A stretch of 64,000 bases of DNA. Origin: Arsenicibacter rosenii. Lineage in GTDB: Bacteria > Bacteroidota > Bacteroidia > Cytophagales > Spirosomataceae. A program made the position numbers and the translations under genes. The notes below the pieces were generated by a model that saw only the letters and a list, made by a program, of their open reading frames with translations, was not told where the DNA came from and ran no database searches. Where the stretch lies: positions 100,944-164,943 of the forward strand of contig NZ_MORL01000010.1 in the NCBI RefSeq assembly GCF_001870735.1, given 5' to 3'. Positions 50,998 through 60,464 of the stretch are shown here, piece by piece (positions within the stretch are counted from its first letter, which is position 1; the number at the start of each line of letters is the position of its first letter).

Positions 50998-53900
50998 ATG
51001 AGGAAAAGACTGGTCCTACTGATGTCTGCATGCTTTTTGTTGATAATCAGCTTGTTGACAGCCTTTGGTCTGCATATGACGACCAATCGCCTATGGACAG
51101 ACATACTCATACCCAAAAAAGCCCGTAAAGTTGCTGCCCGACATCTGGTTGTAAAGCGTGCCCCGCTGCCTCTTGCACCTGTAACAGCGCCGGTACGGAT
51201 CGGGCAGCCGGTCGAGGTGTTAATGATCGACGATAGCGGCCGGCATTGGGTTGATAGTGTCTTCCAGACCATGACGCCTCAGCAGAAGGTAGGTCAGTTT
51301 TTTATGGTCGCTGCGTTTTCTAACCGCAGCGAAAACCACCGGTTATACATTGAACACCTAATCCAAACGTATAATATCGGCGGTTTGATCTTCTTCCAGG
51401 GCGGACCCTACCGTCAGGCAATCATGACCAACCGGTGCCAGAGCCTGTCAAAAATTCCGCTGCTGATCGGGATAGATGGGGAGTGGGGACTGGGGATGCG
51501 GCTTGACAGTGCGATGGATTTCCCGAAGCAGATGGCATTGGGCGCCATCCGCGACAACGGCCTTGTTTACCGCATGGGGGAAGAGATCGGGCGTCAGTGC
51601 CACCGGTTAGGCATCCACATTAACTTTGCCCCGGTTTCGGATATCAACAGTAATCCGGCTAATCCCGTGATCGGTATCCGCTCCTTTGGCGAAACTAAGG
51701 AAAACGTAGCGATTAAGGCCTCTGCCTACATGAAAGGCCTGCAGAATAACCGCATCATTGCAACGGCCAAACACTTCCCCGGCCATGGCGATGCCAGCAC
51801 CGACTCACATCATACCCTTCCGATAATCAGCCGCTCCTCGGAGCAACTCCGTGATATTGATCTCTATCCGTTCCGGAAACTCATCGCCGACAGCCTGATG
51901 GGGGTGGTGACGGGACATTTGCACGTGCCCGTTGTTGATAACCGGCCGGCGCTGGCGGCAACCCTGTCTGAAAAAGTGGTGACTGAACTGCTTAAAAAAG
52001 AACTTGGCTTCCGTGGGCTGGTGTTTACCGATGCCCTGAACATGGGCGGCGTAAGTCGTGCAGGTCGTGCGGTTGATGTAAACCTTCGGGCGCTGATTGC
52101 GGGTAACGACATTCTGCTGTATCCCGAAAATGTGAAAGATGCTGTGCATACCATTCTGAATGCGGTGCAGCAAGGAGTCATCTCGCAGGAATTTATTGAT
52201 GAGAAAGTAAAGAAGATTCTCCGGGCTAAGTATTGGGCCGGTCTGAACCAATATAAACCGATTGCCCTGGCTAACCTGAACCGGGATCTGAACTCGCCGG
52301 AAGCCATGCAACTAAAACAGGAGCTGTGTAACCAGGCGCTGACGGTAGTCGAAAATCAGGGGGCGATTCTGCCGTTGACAAAGCTGGATACACTAAAGCT
52401 GGCTTCGGTGGCGATTGGCATTGATCCGCAGAATGCGTTTCAGAAATCATTGAACCAGTATGCACCTTTCCGCAATTTAACCTATCCGGAAAAGCCGGTG
52501 ACTGAAGCTGAAGCTAACAACATTGTGGCGCAGGTCGGTGATGCTAATATGGTGGTGATGAGTTTTCACCGCATGAGCGAATCCGCTTTCCGCAAATATG
52601 GTATCAGTCAAGGGTCGTTAATGGTGCTCAATAAACTGCGGCAAAGAGGGGTTCGGGTGGTGGTAGCCGCATTCGGATCGCCGTATAGTATGAGTCAGTT
52701 TGCGGGCGCCAACGCCATTGTGTGCGGGTATCAGGATTTTGATGAAATGCACCGGGCGGCTGCCGAAGTGATCTTTGGCGGACTGGCGGCAAAAGGTGTG
52801 CTGCCGATCTCAATCGGTGACTGGCGGAAAGCCGGCGATGGCCTGAAAGTGGCCCCGAACGGTCGCCTCGGTTATGGTACACCGGAAAGCGTTGAGATGA
52901 ATTCTGCCAAGCTGCAACTGATCGACAAAATGGTGCAGCAGGCGATTAAAGACAAGGTCGTGCCGGGCTGCCAGGTGCTGGTTGCCCGTAAGGGAACAAT
53001 TGTCTATAATAAAAACTTTGGTACACTGGCTTACAACAATCCCGAAAAGGTTACGTCAGAAACGATTTATGATCTGGCCTCGGTAACCAAAGTGCTGAGT
53101 ACCCTTCAGGCCGTGATGTATCTGTATGACCAGAAGGCCATTGACCTGACCCAGAAGGCGTCGTTCTACCTGCCGGAACTGCGGGGGACTAACAAACAGA
53201 ATATTACCGTTCAGGATATTCTCTGGCATCAGTCGGGGTTAATTTCTTCGTATTCAACCATCTGGGACCGTACCCGTACGCCGGGCGGTGTGCTGAAACC
53301 GGAATATTACAGCAAAACGCCGGACAGCGAATATACCTTACAGATTGCGGCAAACCTCTGGGCAAAACCCGCGCTGAAAGATTCGGTCTGGAAATGGGTT
53401 ATTCAGTCGCCGATGTCAAAAAAGGTTGAGGATGGAAAACCAGCGTATGTGTACAGCGATCTTGGTTTTCTGACCTTACAGAAAATTGTTGAACGGGTTA
53501 GCGGGCAGTCACTGGATAAGTTCATGGACGAGCGGTTTTACAAGCCGATGGGGCTCTCGGTGATTGGGTTTACCCCGCTACAGCGCCTGGTATATCCGCG
53601 TTGTGCGCCGACCGAACTCGATACTTATTTCCGTCATACCCTGCTGACCGGTACCGTGCATGATCAGATGGCTGCTGTACAGGGCGGCGTTTCGGGCCAT
53701 GCCGGGTTGTTTGGTAATGCGCAGGACGTGGCGGCCATGCTGCAAATGAATCTGCAAAAGGGCATGTATGGCGGACAGCGTTTTCTGCAGGAACAGACCC
53801 TCCCGTATTTTTCGCAAACCATCAGCAACCGCAGTTACCGGGCCCTTGGCTGGGATAAGCCTAATCCGGACGGCAACAGCGTATACCTGTCTCCGCAGGC

Positions 53901-54081
53901 ATCCATTCGGTCATTCGGTCATACCGGCTTTACGGGCAATGTCGTCTGGATTGACCCGGATCAGGAACTGGTTTTTGTTTTCCTCTCTAACCGGATCAAC
54001 CCGACGGCTGCCAATACATCCATCAACACCACGAAACTGCGCCGTCGGATTAACGACGTAATCTACGAGGCGCTGAAATAA
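50998..54081 (+). CDS. GH3 beta-N-acetylglucosaminidase fused to a serine beta-lactamase-like domain
   Basis: A 1027-residue exported protein. An N-terminal signal or anchor (LVLLMSACFLLIISLLTAFG) is followed by a GH3 domain at about residues 80-430, with the NagZ-type catalytic loop KHFPGHGDASTDSH (K258) and nucleophile D345 (VFTDALNMGG), then a GH3 C-terminal domain. A penicillin-binding/beta-lactamase-like domain starts near 640, with S695-V-T-K698 and Y819-S-D. It probably cleaves murein GlcNAc bonds and also hydrolyses an ester or peptide bond. The second active site has YSD rather than YxN. This fusion is recurrent in Bacteroidota. Confidence 0.93.
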   Translation: MRKRLVLLMSACFLLIISLLTAFGLHMTTNRLWTDILIPKKARKVAARHLVVKRAPLPLAPVTAPVRIGQPVEVLMIDDSGRHWVDSVFQTMTPQQKVGQFFMVAAFSNRSENHRLYIEHLIQTYNIGGLIFFQGGPYRQAIMTNRCQSLSKIPLLIGIDGEWGLGMRLDSAMDFPKQMALGAIRDNGLVYRMGEEIGRQCHRLGIHINFAPVSDINSNPANPVIGIRSFGETKENVAIKASAYMKGLQNNRIIATAKHFPGHGDASTDSHHTLPIISRSSEQLRDIDLYPFRKLIADSLMGVVTGHLHVPVVDNRPALAATLSEKVVTELLKKELGFRGLVFTDALNMGGVSRAGRAVDVNLRALIAGNDILLYPENVKDAVHTILNAVQQGVISQEFIDEKVKKILRAKYWAGLNQYKPIALANLNRDLNSPEAMQLKQELCNQALTVVENQGAILPLTKLDTLKLASVAIGIDPQNAFQKSLNQYAPFRNLTYPEKPVTEAEANNIVAQVGDANMVVMSFHRMSESAFRKYGISQGSLMVLNKLRQRGVRVVVAAFGSPYSMSQFAGANAIVCGYQDFDEMHRAAAEVIFGGLAAKGVLPISIGDWRKAGDGLKVAPNGRLGYGTPESVEMNSAKLQLIDKMVQQAIKDKVVPGCQVLVARKGTIVYNKNFGTLAYNNPEKVTSETIYDLASVTKVLSTLQAVMYLYDQKAIDLTQKASFYLPELRGTNKQNITVQDILWHQSGLISSYSTIWDRTRTPGGVLKPEYYSKTPDSEYTLQIAANLWAKPALKDSVWKWVIQSPMSKKVEDGKPAYVYSDLGFLTLQKIVERVSGQSLDKFMDERFYKPMGLSVIGFTPLQRLVYPRCAPTELDTYFRHTLLTGTVHDQMAAVQGGVSGHAGLFGNAQDVAAMLQMNLQKGMYGGQRFLQEQTLPYFSQTISNRSYRALGWDKPNPDGNSVYLSPQASIRSFGHTGFTGNVVWIDPDQELVFVFLSNRINPTAANTSINTTKLRRRINDVIYEALK

Positions 54082-54083
54082 AC

Positions 54084-57000
54084 TTAAACGTTCCCAGCGC
54101 CGCCACCGCCCGGGGTTTCGATCCGGATACGCTGGCCTGCCCGTACCGGACGGCTGAAAATGCCTGGTAGTGCTTCCTCTTCCCCCTTTTCGTTGATAAG
54201 CATTTGTTGACCGGGTTTGCCGGCCTGCCCGCCATTAAGGCCATAAGGCGCAACCACGCGGTGCTGGCTTACCAGGGTTACCTGAACCGGTTCCAGAAAT
54301 TCTACTTCACGGATAATCCCGTCTCCGCCTTGCCACTGTCCGTTGCCGCCCGAGCCTTGCCGGATGCTGAACTGATGCAGCCGGACCGGATAGCGTCGTT
54401 CAAACTCTTCCGGATCTGTCAGACGGGTATTCGTCATATGCTGGTGCACGGCCGGCCGGCCGTCAGCGCCTTCCGTAGCTCCGGCACCACCGCCAATCGT
54501 TTCATAATAGCCAAACGGCTGGAGGCCTTCCGCCGCCGACCGGCCAAACAGAAAGTTGTTCATGGTTCCCTGACTACAGGCCGAAAGGCCCAGCGCTTTC
54601 AGTAAGGTATCGACGAGCCGCTGACTAACCTCGGTATTGCCACCCACTACGGCCGGACATTGTGCCGGGTCATCCGCAAAATCAGGATTGAGAAATGAGG
54701 CAGGCACTTCGAGGCGAACCGGTACCATCAATCCCTCGTTCAACGGAATATCTTCGTTACACCAAAGCCGCAAAACGTAAAGCACAGCACTGTGCAGAAT
54801 AGACAGGTTGGCATTCAGGTTGTTGGGGTGTACGGCGGAGGTGCCCGAAAAATCAAACAATAACTCATTGCCGTTGACCTGTATCCGGACACAGATTTTA
54901 TGGCCGTCATCAAGCAACTCTTCGGCGCTGAACACCTGGCCGCTCAATGGCTGCAATACCCGCTGAATCGCGCTTTGTGCGGTTAGAGCGAGCCGGTCCA
55001 TGTAATGATGGACTGTGGTCAGGCCTTCCTGACGGGCGAGGGCCTGCAGGGCCAGTTCACCGGTACGAAGGGAGGCAATCGCCGCTTCGATATCTGCCCG
55101 GTTCTCGGCAAGCGAGCGGGTTGGATACGGGGCGTCGGTAAAGCGGCTTTTCAGCCCTTCTTCCCACAGGAAGACGCCGTCCCGGACGGCATACTGCGGA
55201 ACCAGCACAACGCCTTCTTCGGCCAGACTGGTCGCATCCGGCGGCATGGAGCCAGGTACTTTACCCCCGATTTCGGCATGGTGCGCCCGGTTGATCACAT
55301 AGCCGATAAGCTCGTCGTTATCAGAAAAAACGCCGCTTAGCAGTGTTACATCGGGTAAATGCGAACCGCCGTATTTTGGGTGGTTGGTAATAATGACGTC
55401 GCCGGGCTGTAGGGGGGGCAGTGAGGCAATTGAGAGTCGGGCGCACACCCCCAGACTGCCGAGATGCACCGGAATGTGGGGGGCATTGGCAACCAGCTGC
55501 CCGTATTGGTTAAGGACAGCGCAGGAAAAATCGAGGCGCTCCTTAACATTTACCGAAAAGGCTGTACGCTGTAACTGCGCTCCCATTTCCTCGGCAATGG
55601 CCATAAACCGGCGGGCAAATAACTCGGTCTGAACGATATCTGCGGTCTGTGCGCCTGTCTGCGCTGCCCGGGCGGACTGATAAACGGCTTCTGCATTGTT
55701 GTCCGGACCTATAACCACCCGCCAGTCTGTCTCAATAAAAGCGGAAGAGGTTTTATTGAGCAGTAACGCCGGTCCCGAAAAAGTATCGCCGGGGCCTAAT
55801 TGAGTCCAGTCATAGACGGCATAATGGCCCGTGTGGAATGCTGGTTCAGTTTGTGTAAGGTCGCGTGGTGTTGAACTTTCTGTACGGGTTGCCGGATCCG
55901 TGCAGGCAAAAACACGCACACTTTCCAGCTCGATTGACCGGTTTTCGGGAAAGTGGCCGTAGCGGAGCGTATAGGCCTCACGGAAGAGGGAAGGCAGGTT
56001 TTGGGTTGCGGTGTACGGGATCTCCAACGTTGTTTCCTGACCGGAAAACCGAAGAAACAGCAAGACCGACCGGATGATTACAGGTGTCGCTTTACCAACA
56101 TCTGCCTGCAGGGCGTCGATGGCCCCGGTACCTAACCGCTCAATTAACCCTGGAAGGGCATCTGTTACCTCCTGCAGCGGTTTAAGAACCACTTGCGTTG
56201 CTATCCGCTCAATTTGTGCCTGTCCGATGCCATAAGCACTTAGTAAACCGCCGTCGAACGGCAGAACAAGCCGGTCAATGTGGAGCAACCGGGCGACCGA
56301 GCAACCATGCAGTCCTCCGGCTCCGCCAAAAAACAGTAATGAGTAGTTAACCGGATCGAAGCCCCGCGCTACCGAAATTTTCCGGATTGCACCGGCCATC
56401 GCTTCGTCGGCGATGCGTTCGAAGCCTTTAAGCAAATCATTCTCTGTTAGTTCCTGACCGGTAAGTGTCTGAATCCGTTCCTGAATCGCTGTCAGGGCCG
56501 CTTGTGCTTTTTCGATAAAAACCGGAATCCCGAACCGGGCCGGATGTAGTTTGCCGAGCAGCAGATTCACATCGGTAATGGTTAGCGGCCCTCCGGCACC
56601 GTAACAGGCTGGGCCAGGATTAGCCCCTGCACTGTGTGGGCCCACGCGCAGTTGCCCGAACGCTTGTCCGGTATGCTCAAACCAGCAAATCGACCCGCCG
56701 CCTGCTGCCACGGTTTCTACGGCTAAAGAAGGTAGTTGCAGGTCGAACCCGCCGATCTGTGTGTGAAAACGGTAATCAGGCTGGTCGCCTTCGATACGGG
56801 CGACATCGGTGCTGGTGCCGCCCATATCCAGCGTAAGCACGCGGCGGTGCAGACCTGGCGGTATGTCTTTGAGCATGGCCGGAGTTTGCCGGGCAATAGC
56901 TGCGGAGCCGATAACACCACCCGCCGGACCGCTGAGCAGACTGTCTTTCGGCCGGAATAAGTCGGCACGGTACAGGGCACCGGCACTGGTCATAACCCGA

Positions 57001-57881
57001 ACGGGGTAACCCTGTAACTGTAGCTGGATGTTGTTCAGATAGCTTCGTAATACCGGCGATAAATAAGCCTCTACCACTGCAGTTTGGGTACGTGACACAT
57101 ACTGGGGTATTGTCGATATACGGGTTGAAGTGACCACATATGGCATACCGGCGGCCTCCAGCGCTGCTGCTAACCGGCGCTCGTGGGTATCATTCCGGTA
57201 GGCGTTCAGTAACGAGATGGCAACGGCATCGACAGATAACGTTTTAATCCGGTCGATGAGCGATTCAATGTGTTCTGCTGTCAGAGGCCTGATAATGTCA
57301 CCGGTAGCACTGAGGCGTTCATCTGCTTCAATAACGGTATCATATAATAGTTCGGCGGGAGGGATAGCGAGCTGAAACAGGTTCGGGCGTTGTTGGGTAC
57401 CAATGCGTAGCAGATCGCGGAACCCTTTCGTAACTACCAGTGCCACACGGCCGCCTTTGCGTTCGAGCAGGGCATTGGTGCCTTTGGTTGTCCCCAGCCG
57501 CATTTCCAGTGCCGGAAAAGGCGCATGTAGGGGTGTTTGGGTTAACAGACGGGCCGCCAGAACAGGCGCTTCTTCACCGGTAAAGAGTTCAACGGTTTGT
57601 GGTGAGGATACTGCCGGTAACGCAGGCTCCGTGTGTAGCAGTCCGGTTTCGGTGAGTGAAACAATGGTTGCCGATGCGCCGGTTTCCGGAATCCTGATCT
57701 GATAACCGGTAAAAATCGGGGCATTGAGCCAGCTGGCAGTAATGTGGTTATGGTGTAAGATGCCTCGTAAGCGACTGCTGCTTAATACTTTTGTGCGTAC
57801 AAGGTCACCGGATGGTTTTTGCGCGATACCATCGGTAAAGGTGCCGCCGGTATCAATCCAGACTTGCCAGATTGGAGTCAT
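54084..57881 (-). CDS. ATP-dependent 5-oxoprolinase, hydantoinase A/B fusion
   Basis: A 1265-residue cytoplasmic enzyme fusing a hydantoinase A/oxoprolinase half (residues 1 to about 690; WIDTGGTFTDGIAQ, TKGTNALLERKGGR, LDMGGTSTDVARIE) to a hydantoinase B half (about 710-1265; AEEMGAQLQRTAFSVNVKER). It opens 5-oxoproline to glutamate using ATP, the gamma-glutamyl cycle reaction. The full-length fusion matches eukaryotic-type 5-oxoprolinase. It converges on the GH3 gene with only two bases between stop codons, so there is no room for a terminator. Confidence 0.95.
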   Translation of the reverse strand: MTPIWQVWIDTGGTFTDGIAQKPSGDLVRTKVLSSSRLRGILHHNHITASWLNAPIFTGYQIRIPETGASATIVSLTETGLLHTEPALPAVSSPQTVELFTGEEAPVLAARLLTQTPLHAPFPALEMRLGTTKGTNALLERKGGRVALVVTKGFRDLLRIGTQQRPNLFQLAIPPAELLYDTVIEADERLSATGDIIRPLTAEHIESLIDRIKTLSVDAVAISLLNAYRNDTHERRLAAALEAAGMPYVVTSTRISTIPQYVSRTQTAVVEAYLSPVLRSYLNNIQLQLQGYPVRVMTSAGALYRADLFRPKDSLLSGPAGGVIGSAAIARQTPAMLKDIPPGLHRRVLTLDMGGTSTDVARIEGDQPDYRFHTQIGGFDLQLPSLAVETVAAGGGSICWFEHTGQAFGQLRVGPHSAGANPGPACYGAGGPLTITDVNLLLGKLHPARFGIPVFIEKAQAALTAIQERIQTLTGQELTENDLLKGFERIADEAMAGAIRKISVARGFDPVNYSLLFFGGAGGLHGCSVARLLHIDRLVLPFDGGLLSAYGIGQAQIERIATQVVLKPLQEVTDALPGLIERLGTGAIDALQADVGKATPVIIRSVLLFLRFSGQETTLEIPYTATQNLPSLFREAYTLRYGHFPENRSIELESVRVFACTDPATRTESSTPRDLTQTEPAFHTGHYAVYDWTQLGPGDTFSGPALLLNKTSSAFIETDWRVVIGPDNNAEAVYQSARAAQTGAQTADIVQTELFARRFMAIAEEMGAQLQRTAFSVNVKERLDFSCAVLNQYGQLVANAPHIPVHLGSLGVCARLSIASLPPLQPGDVIITNHPKYGGSHLPDVTLLSGVFSDNDELIGYVINRAHHAEIGGKVPGSMPPDATSLAEEGVVLVPQYAVRDGVFLWEEGLKSRFTDAPYPTRSLAENRADIEAAIASLRTGELALQALARQEGLTTVHHYMDRLALTAQSAIQRVLQPLSGQVFSAEELLDDGHKICVRIQVNGNELLFDFSGTSAVHPNNLNANLSILHSAVLYVLRLWCNEDIPLNEGLMVPVRLEVPASFLNPDFADDPAQCPAVVGGNTEVSQRLVDTLLKALGLSACSQGTMNNFLFGRSAAEGLQPFGYYETIGGGAGATEGADGRPAVHQHMTNTRLTDPEEFERRYPVRLHQFSIRQGSGGNGQWQGGDGIIREVEFLEPVQVTLVSQHRVVAPYGLNGGQAGKPGQQMLINEKGEEEALPGIFSRPVRAGQRIRIETPGGGGAGNV

Positions 57882-58039
57882 ATTGTGATGGATTCGGGTG
57901 AAGGTAGTTCACCGGTACGGTAGAATATGATTGAACAAAGCAGAGCAATCTGTAACGGACCGGAAGCGCATTTTTATCTCTGAAGACTTTACTATTGCCA
58001 GCCTGAACAGTTCTCCACATAACAAACATACTTAACGAT

Positions 58040-58231
58040 ATGGACAGAACAGACAAAAGCAATCAGAAAGCAGGAAAAGAATTTGGCACAGGGAGCCAAA
58101 CCGGAGGTGCAAAGTTGATTGAGGAAAAAACGGAAGATGTAAAGGTGTCGCCTTCCAGGGTCAACGATACATCAGATGGAATGAAAGAGAAGGATTTTCT
58201 CGGTAAGAGCAATCAGAAAGATGAAGAATAA
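58040..58231 (+). CDS. small hydrophilic protein, 63 aa
   Basis: Not recognised. The product is very hydrophilic (Lys, Glu, Asp, Ser, Gly), with no Cys or Trp, and contains KSNQK twice (near residues 6-10 and 56-60). It looks intrinsically disordered. It ends before a 12-bp hairpin and converges on an ECF sigma factor gene. A role in stress tolerance is a guess only. Confidence 0.6.
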   Translation: MDRTDKSNQKAGKEFGTGSQTGGAKLIEEKTEDVKVSPSRVNDTSDGMKEKDFLGKSNQKDEE

Positions 58232-58237
58232 ACCAAT

Positions 58238-58272
58238 ACGTTCCTCCGGGCGATAGTCCGGAGGAACGTTAC
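58238..58272. terminator. hairpin between the small protein and sigma genes
   Basis: ACGTTCCTCCGG pairs perfectly with CCGGAGGAACGT across an 8-base loop. The T-tract is weak on the plus strand. Confidence 0.7.
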
Positions 58273-58280
58273 TATATATG

Positions 58281-58826
58281 TCAGGCCGCCTCCTGATAAG
58301 AGTACCGCAGCCGCTCTTTCGCTCGTTTGAGCCGCATCTTCACTGCACTTTCACTAAGCGCATACTGTGTTGCCAACAAGCGGATACTCTGGCCTTCCTG
58401 ATATTTCTGAACGAGCAGTGTACGCTCCATTTCTTCCAGGCGATTGATAGCCCGTTGCAGGCGGTAATTAATAAAGTCAGTCAGGTCAGTGTCGCCGTTA
58501 CCGATGTAGTCGGCCATCGGATATAAATCCTGAAAGGTTACAATTAATTTACGCTTTAGGCGAGAGTGGTCAAGACAATAATTAACTGTAATTGACATGA
58601 GCCAGGTCGAAAAGCGAGCTTCATGACGAAAGGTGTCAAGCTTTTCCAGCATCCGGATAAAGATATTATGGGTCAGGTCTTCAGCCTCACTGTAGTTGCC
58701 TGCAGCATAATACAGGCACTTTTTTAAAATTTTGTTGTGATAGCGCTTATAAAGGTTAGTAAAGTATTTGTTTTCGCGAGTAGTCATAAACAAATGAACT
58801 AACTCTTCATCGGTGAGTTTTTCCAT
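58281..58826 (-). CDS. ECF-type RNA polymerase sigma factor
   Basis: A 181-residue sigma-70 family factor with region 2 (FTNLYKRYHNKILKKCLYYA, then DLTHNIFIRML) and region 4 (LVQKYQEGQSIRLLATQYAL, then SESAVKMRLKRAKERL). It recruits RNA polymerase to alternative promoters. No anti-sigma gene lies beside it, so the controlling signal is not visible. A TACATTTG sequence at 58856-58863 on the minus strand matches the housekeeping -7 consensus 30 bases upstream. Confidence 0.95.
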   Translation of the reverse strand: MEKLTDEELVHLFMTTRENKYFTNLYKRYHNKILKKCLYYAAGNYSEAEDLTHNIFIRMLEKLDTFRHEARFSTWLMSITVNYCLDHSRLKRKLIVTFQDLYPMADYIGNGDTDLTDFINYRLQRAINRLEEMERTLLVQKYQEGQSIRLLATQYALSESAVKMRLKRAKERLRYSYQEAA

Positions 58827-58855
58827 AGCAAATTTTCAGTAGGTACAAGTCATCT

Positions 58856-58863
58856 CAAATGTA
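58856..58863 (-). promoter_or_regulatory. candidate -7 promoter box for the sigma factor gene
   Basis: TACATTTG on the minus strand matches TAnnTTTG. No clear -33 element. Confidence 0.3.
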
Positions 58864-59066
58864 GGTATTTACTGATGGATTTCCAGTAAATTATTGCTTA
58901 AACAAATGAATGAGCATTTTTGTACTTGAAATCGTGAAAACAGGATTTAACTGCATTTTTGGTTACTTTAGATTAAGTTGCTTTTGGGCAGGTTAAGCGT
59001 TATTGATTGTACAGGATGAGGTTTCTGCACCTGGCCATTGGATCAACATACCAGAGAACAGGCATA

Positions 59067-59104
59067 CTGCGAGTATGAAAAAAATATTGTTTTCATACTC
59101 GCAG
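59067..59104. repeat. isolated 15-bp perfect palindrome
   Basis: CTGCGAGTATGAAAA and TTTTCATACTCGCAG flank an 8-base loop inside the 437-base gap before the ThiF gene. No T-run follows on the plus strand (GGAAGCGGG), so it is not an ordinary terminator for that strand. The small overlapping open frame at 59003-59212 looks spurious. Confidence 0.85.
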
Positions 59105-59263
59105 GGAAGCGGGAAAATGTGTATTTTAACTAGCTTTTTCTCCAGCCTTCCGGCGGCCTCTGATAGGAGGAGCTTACAACAAAAAATACAAGAAAATGCA
59201 GGTATATACTAAGAACTGTAGCACCGGAAGTGTTGTTAGGTAGTGTAGTGTAATAAGAAGTAT

Positions 59264-60403
59264 ATGACAACGACCCTGCTTCCGATTGAACTTAAACGTT
59301 ATCAAAAACACCTTAATCTGCCGGAAATCGGCCAGGAAGGTCAAATCAAACTGAAAAACAGCAAAGTACTGATTGTCGGAGCGGGAGGCTTGGGTTGCCC
59401 GGTGTTACTTTATCTGACGGCGGCCGGTGTCGGTAATATTGGTATCGTCGATCATGATGTGGTCGATATCAGTAATTTACAGCGGCAGGTTTTGTATACT
59501 ACTAACGAAATCGGGAAACACAAAGCAAAATCGGCGGTTGCTCATTTGCAGAAACTGAACCCGGAACTGACGTTCGACGCCTATACGGTAGCGCTGGAAT
59601 ATAGCAATGCACGGGCCATCATCGAGGAGTATGATATTGTGGTCGATTGTACGGATAATTTCAAAGTACGTTATCTGATCAATGATATCTGCGTAAGCCT
59701 CGGCAAGCCGTTTGTATACGGGGCCATTCACCGGTTTGAAGGACAGATCGCGGTGTTTAACGCTGTGCTGGATCCGGAAAAAGGGCAGCGCGGACCTACG
59801 TATCGTTGCTTGTTTCCGGAGTTGCCCGGCGAGATTGAAATTCCGAATTGTTCAGATACCGGCGTGTTGGGCGTATTGCCCGGAGTAATCGGAACCTATC
59901 AGGCTAGTGAAGTGATCAAACTGATTACCGGCATCGGCGAGCCACTGAAGGAGCATCTGGTGATGCTGGATCTGCTCAACGTATCGACACAGAAAATCAA
60001 AGTGAAACGACGGGCGGATGCTGAAGAGCAGGCGCGGCAAGGGCTACAGCATCGTCAGCAGGTGGCCGTCAAAACCAATGAACCGTCGAAAATATCGGTT
60101 CAGGAACTGGCGAACCGCCTGATGAATAATGAAGAGGTCTTTCTGCTGGATGTGCGCGAACGACCGGAATATGAGCTTTGTCACATTGACGGAGCCGTAC
60201 TGATTCCGGTCAGCATGATTCCGAATAACCTTAAGCGAATTCCGGCGGATCGGCCGGTCGTGGTTTATTGCCACCATGGCATCCGCTCGGCTAATGTGAT
60301 CGACTATTTATTTGCCCAGACCGGCCGGACAAATCTCTACAATCTGACCGGCGGTATTCATGCCTGGGCAACCGAAATTGAGCCCGAAATGGCAACGTAC
60401 TAG
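59264..60403 (+). CDS. ThiF/MoeB/HesA-type adenylyltransferase with rhodanese domain
   Basis: A 379-residue protein: an E1-like adenylating domain (residues 10-250; GAGGLGCPVLLY with G39-x-G41-G42, NLQRQ, VVDCTDNFKVR) and a C-terminal rhodanese domain (about 275-375; LLDVRERPEYELC, with C336 in VYCHHGIRS). MoeZ/MOCS3-like proteins adenylate and then thiocarboxylate a ubiquitin-like sulfur carrier. The usual zinc-binding cysteine pairs are not evident: the first pair is reduced to T179 and C182 (GPTYRCLFP) and the C-terminal pair is missing. C196 (PNCSDTG) is the candidate thioester Cys. The partner sulfur carrier is not in the window. Confidence 0.92.
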   Translation: MTTTLLPIELKRYQKHLNLPEIGQEGQIKLKNSKVLIVGAGGLGCPVLLYLTAAGVGNIGIVDHDVVDISNLQRQVLYTTNEIGKHKAKSAVAHLQKLNPELTFDAYTVALEYSNARAIIEEYDIVVDCTDNFKVRYLINDICVSLGKPFVYGAIHRFEGQIAVFNAVLDPEKGQRGPTYRCLFPELPGEIEIPNCSDTGVLGVLPGVIGTYQASEVIKLITGIGEPLKEHLVMLDLLNVSTQKIKVKRRADAEEQARQGLQHRQQVAVKTNEPSKISVQELANRLMNNEEVFLLDVRERPEYELCHIDGAVLIPVSMIPNNLKRIPADRPVVVYCHHGIRSANVIDYLFAQTGRTNLYNLTGGIHAWATEIEPEMATY

Positions 60404-60450
60404 ATGGTGGATGCTGGATACCAGTACTTAGTCATATCCAACATCCGGTA
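60404..60450. repeat. GGATGCTGGATA repeat with inverted arms, second copy
   Basis: GGATGCTGGATA at 60409-60420 is complementary, with one mismatch, to TATCCAACATCC at 60435-60446. It lies between convergent genes. Related to the repeat at 33846-33950. Confidence 0.7.
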
Positions 60451-60464
60451 ATCCTTGCCCGGTG

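Noticed and set aside
59003..59212. 69-codon frame before the ThiF gene
   Set aside because: It spans the perfect palindrome and has no family features or start context.
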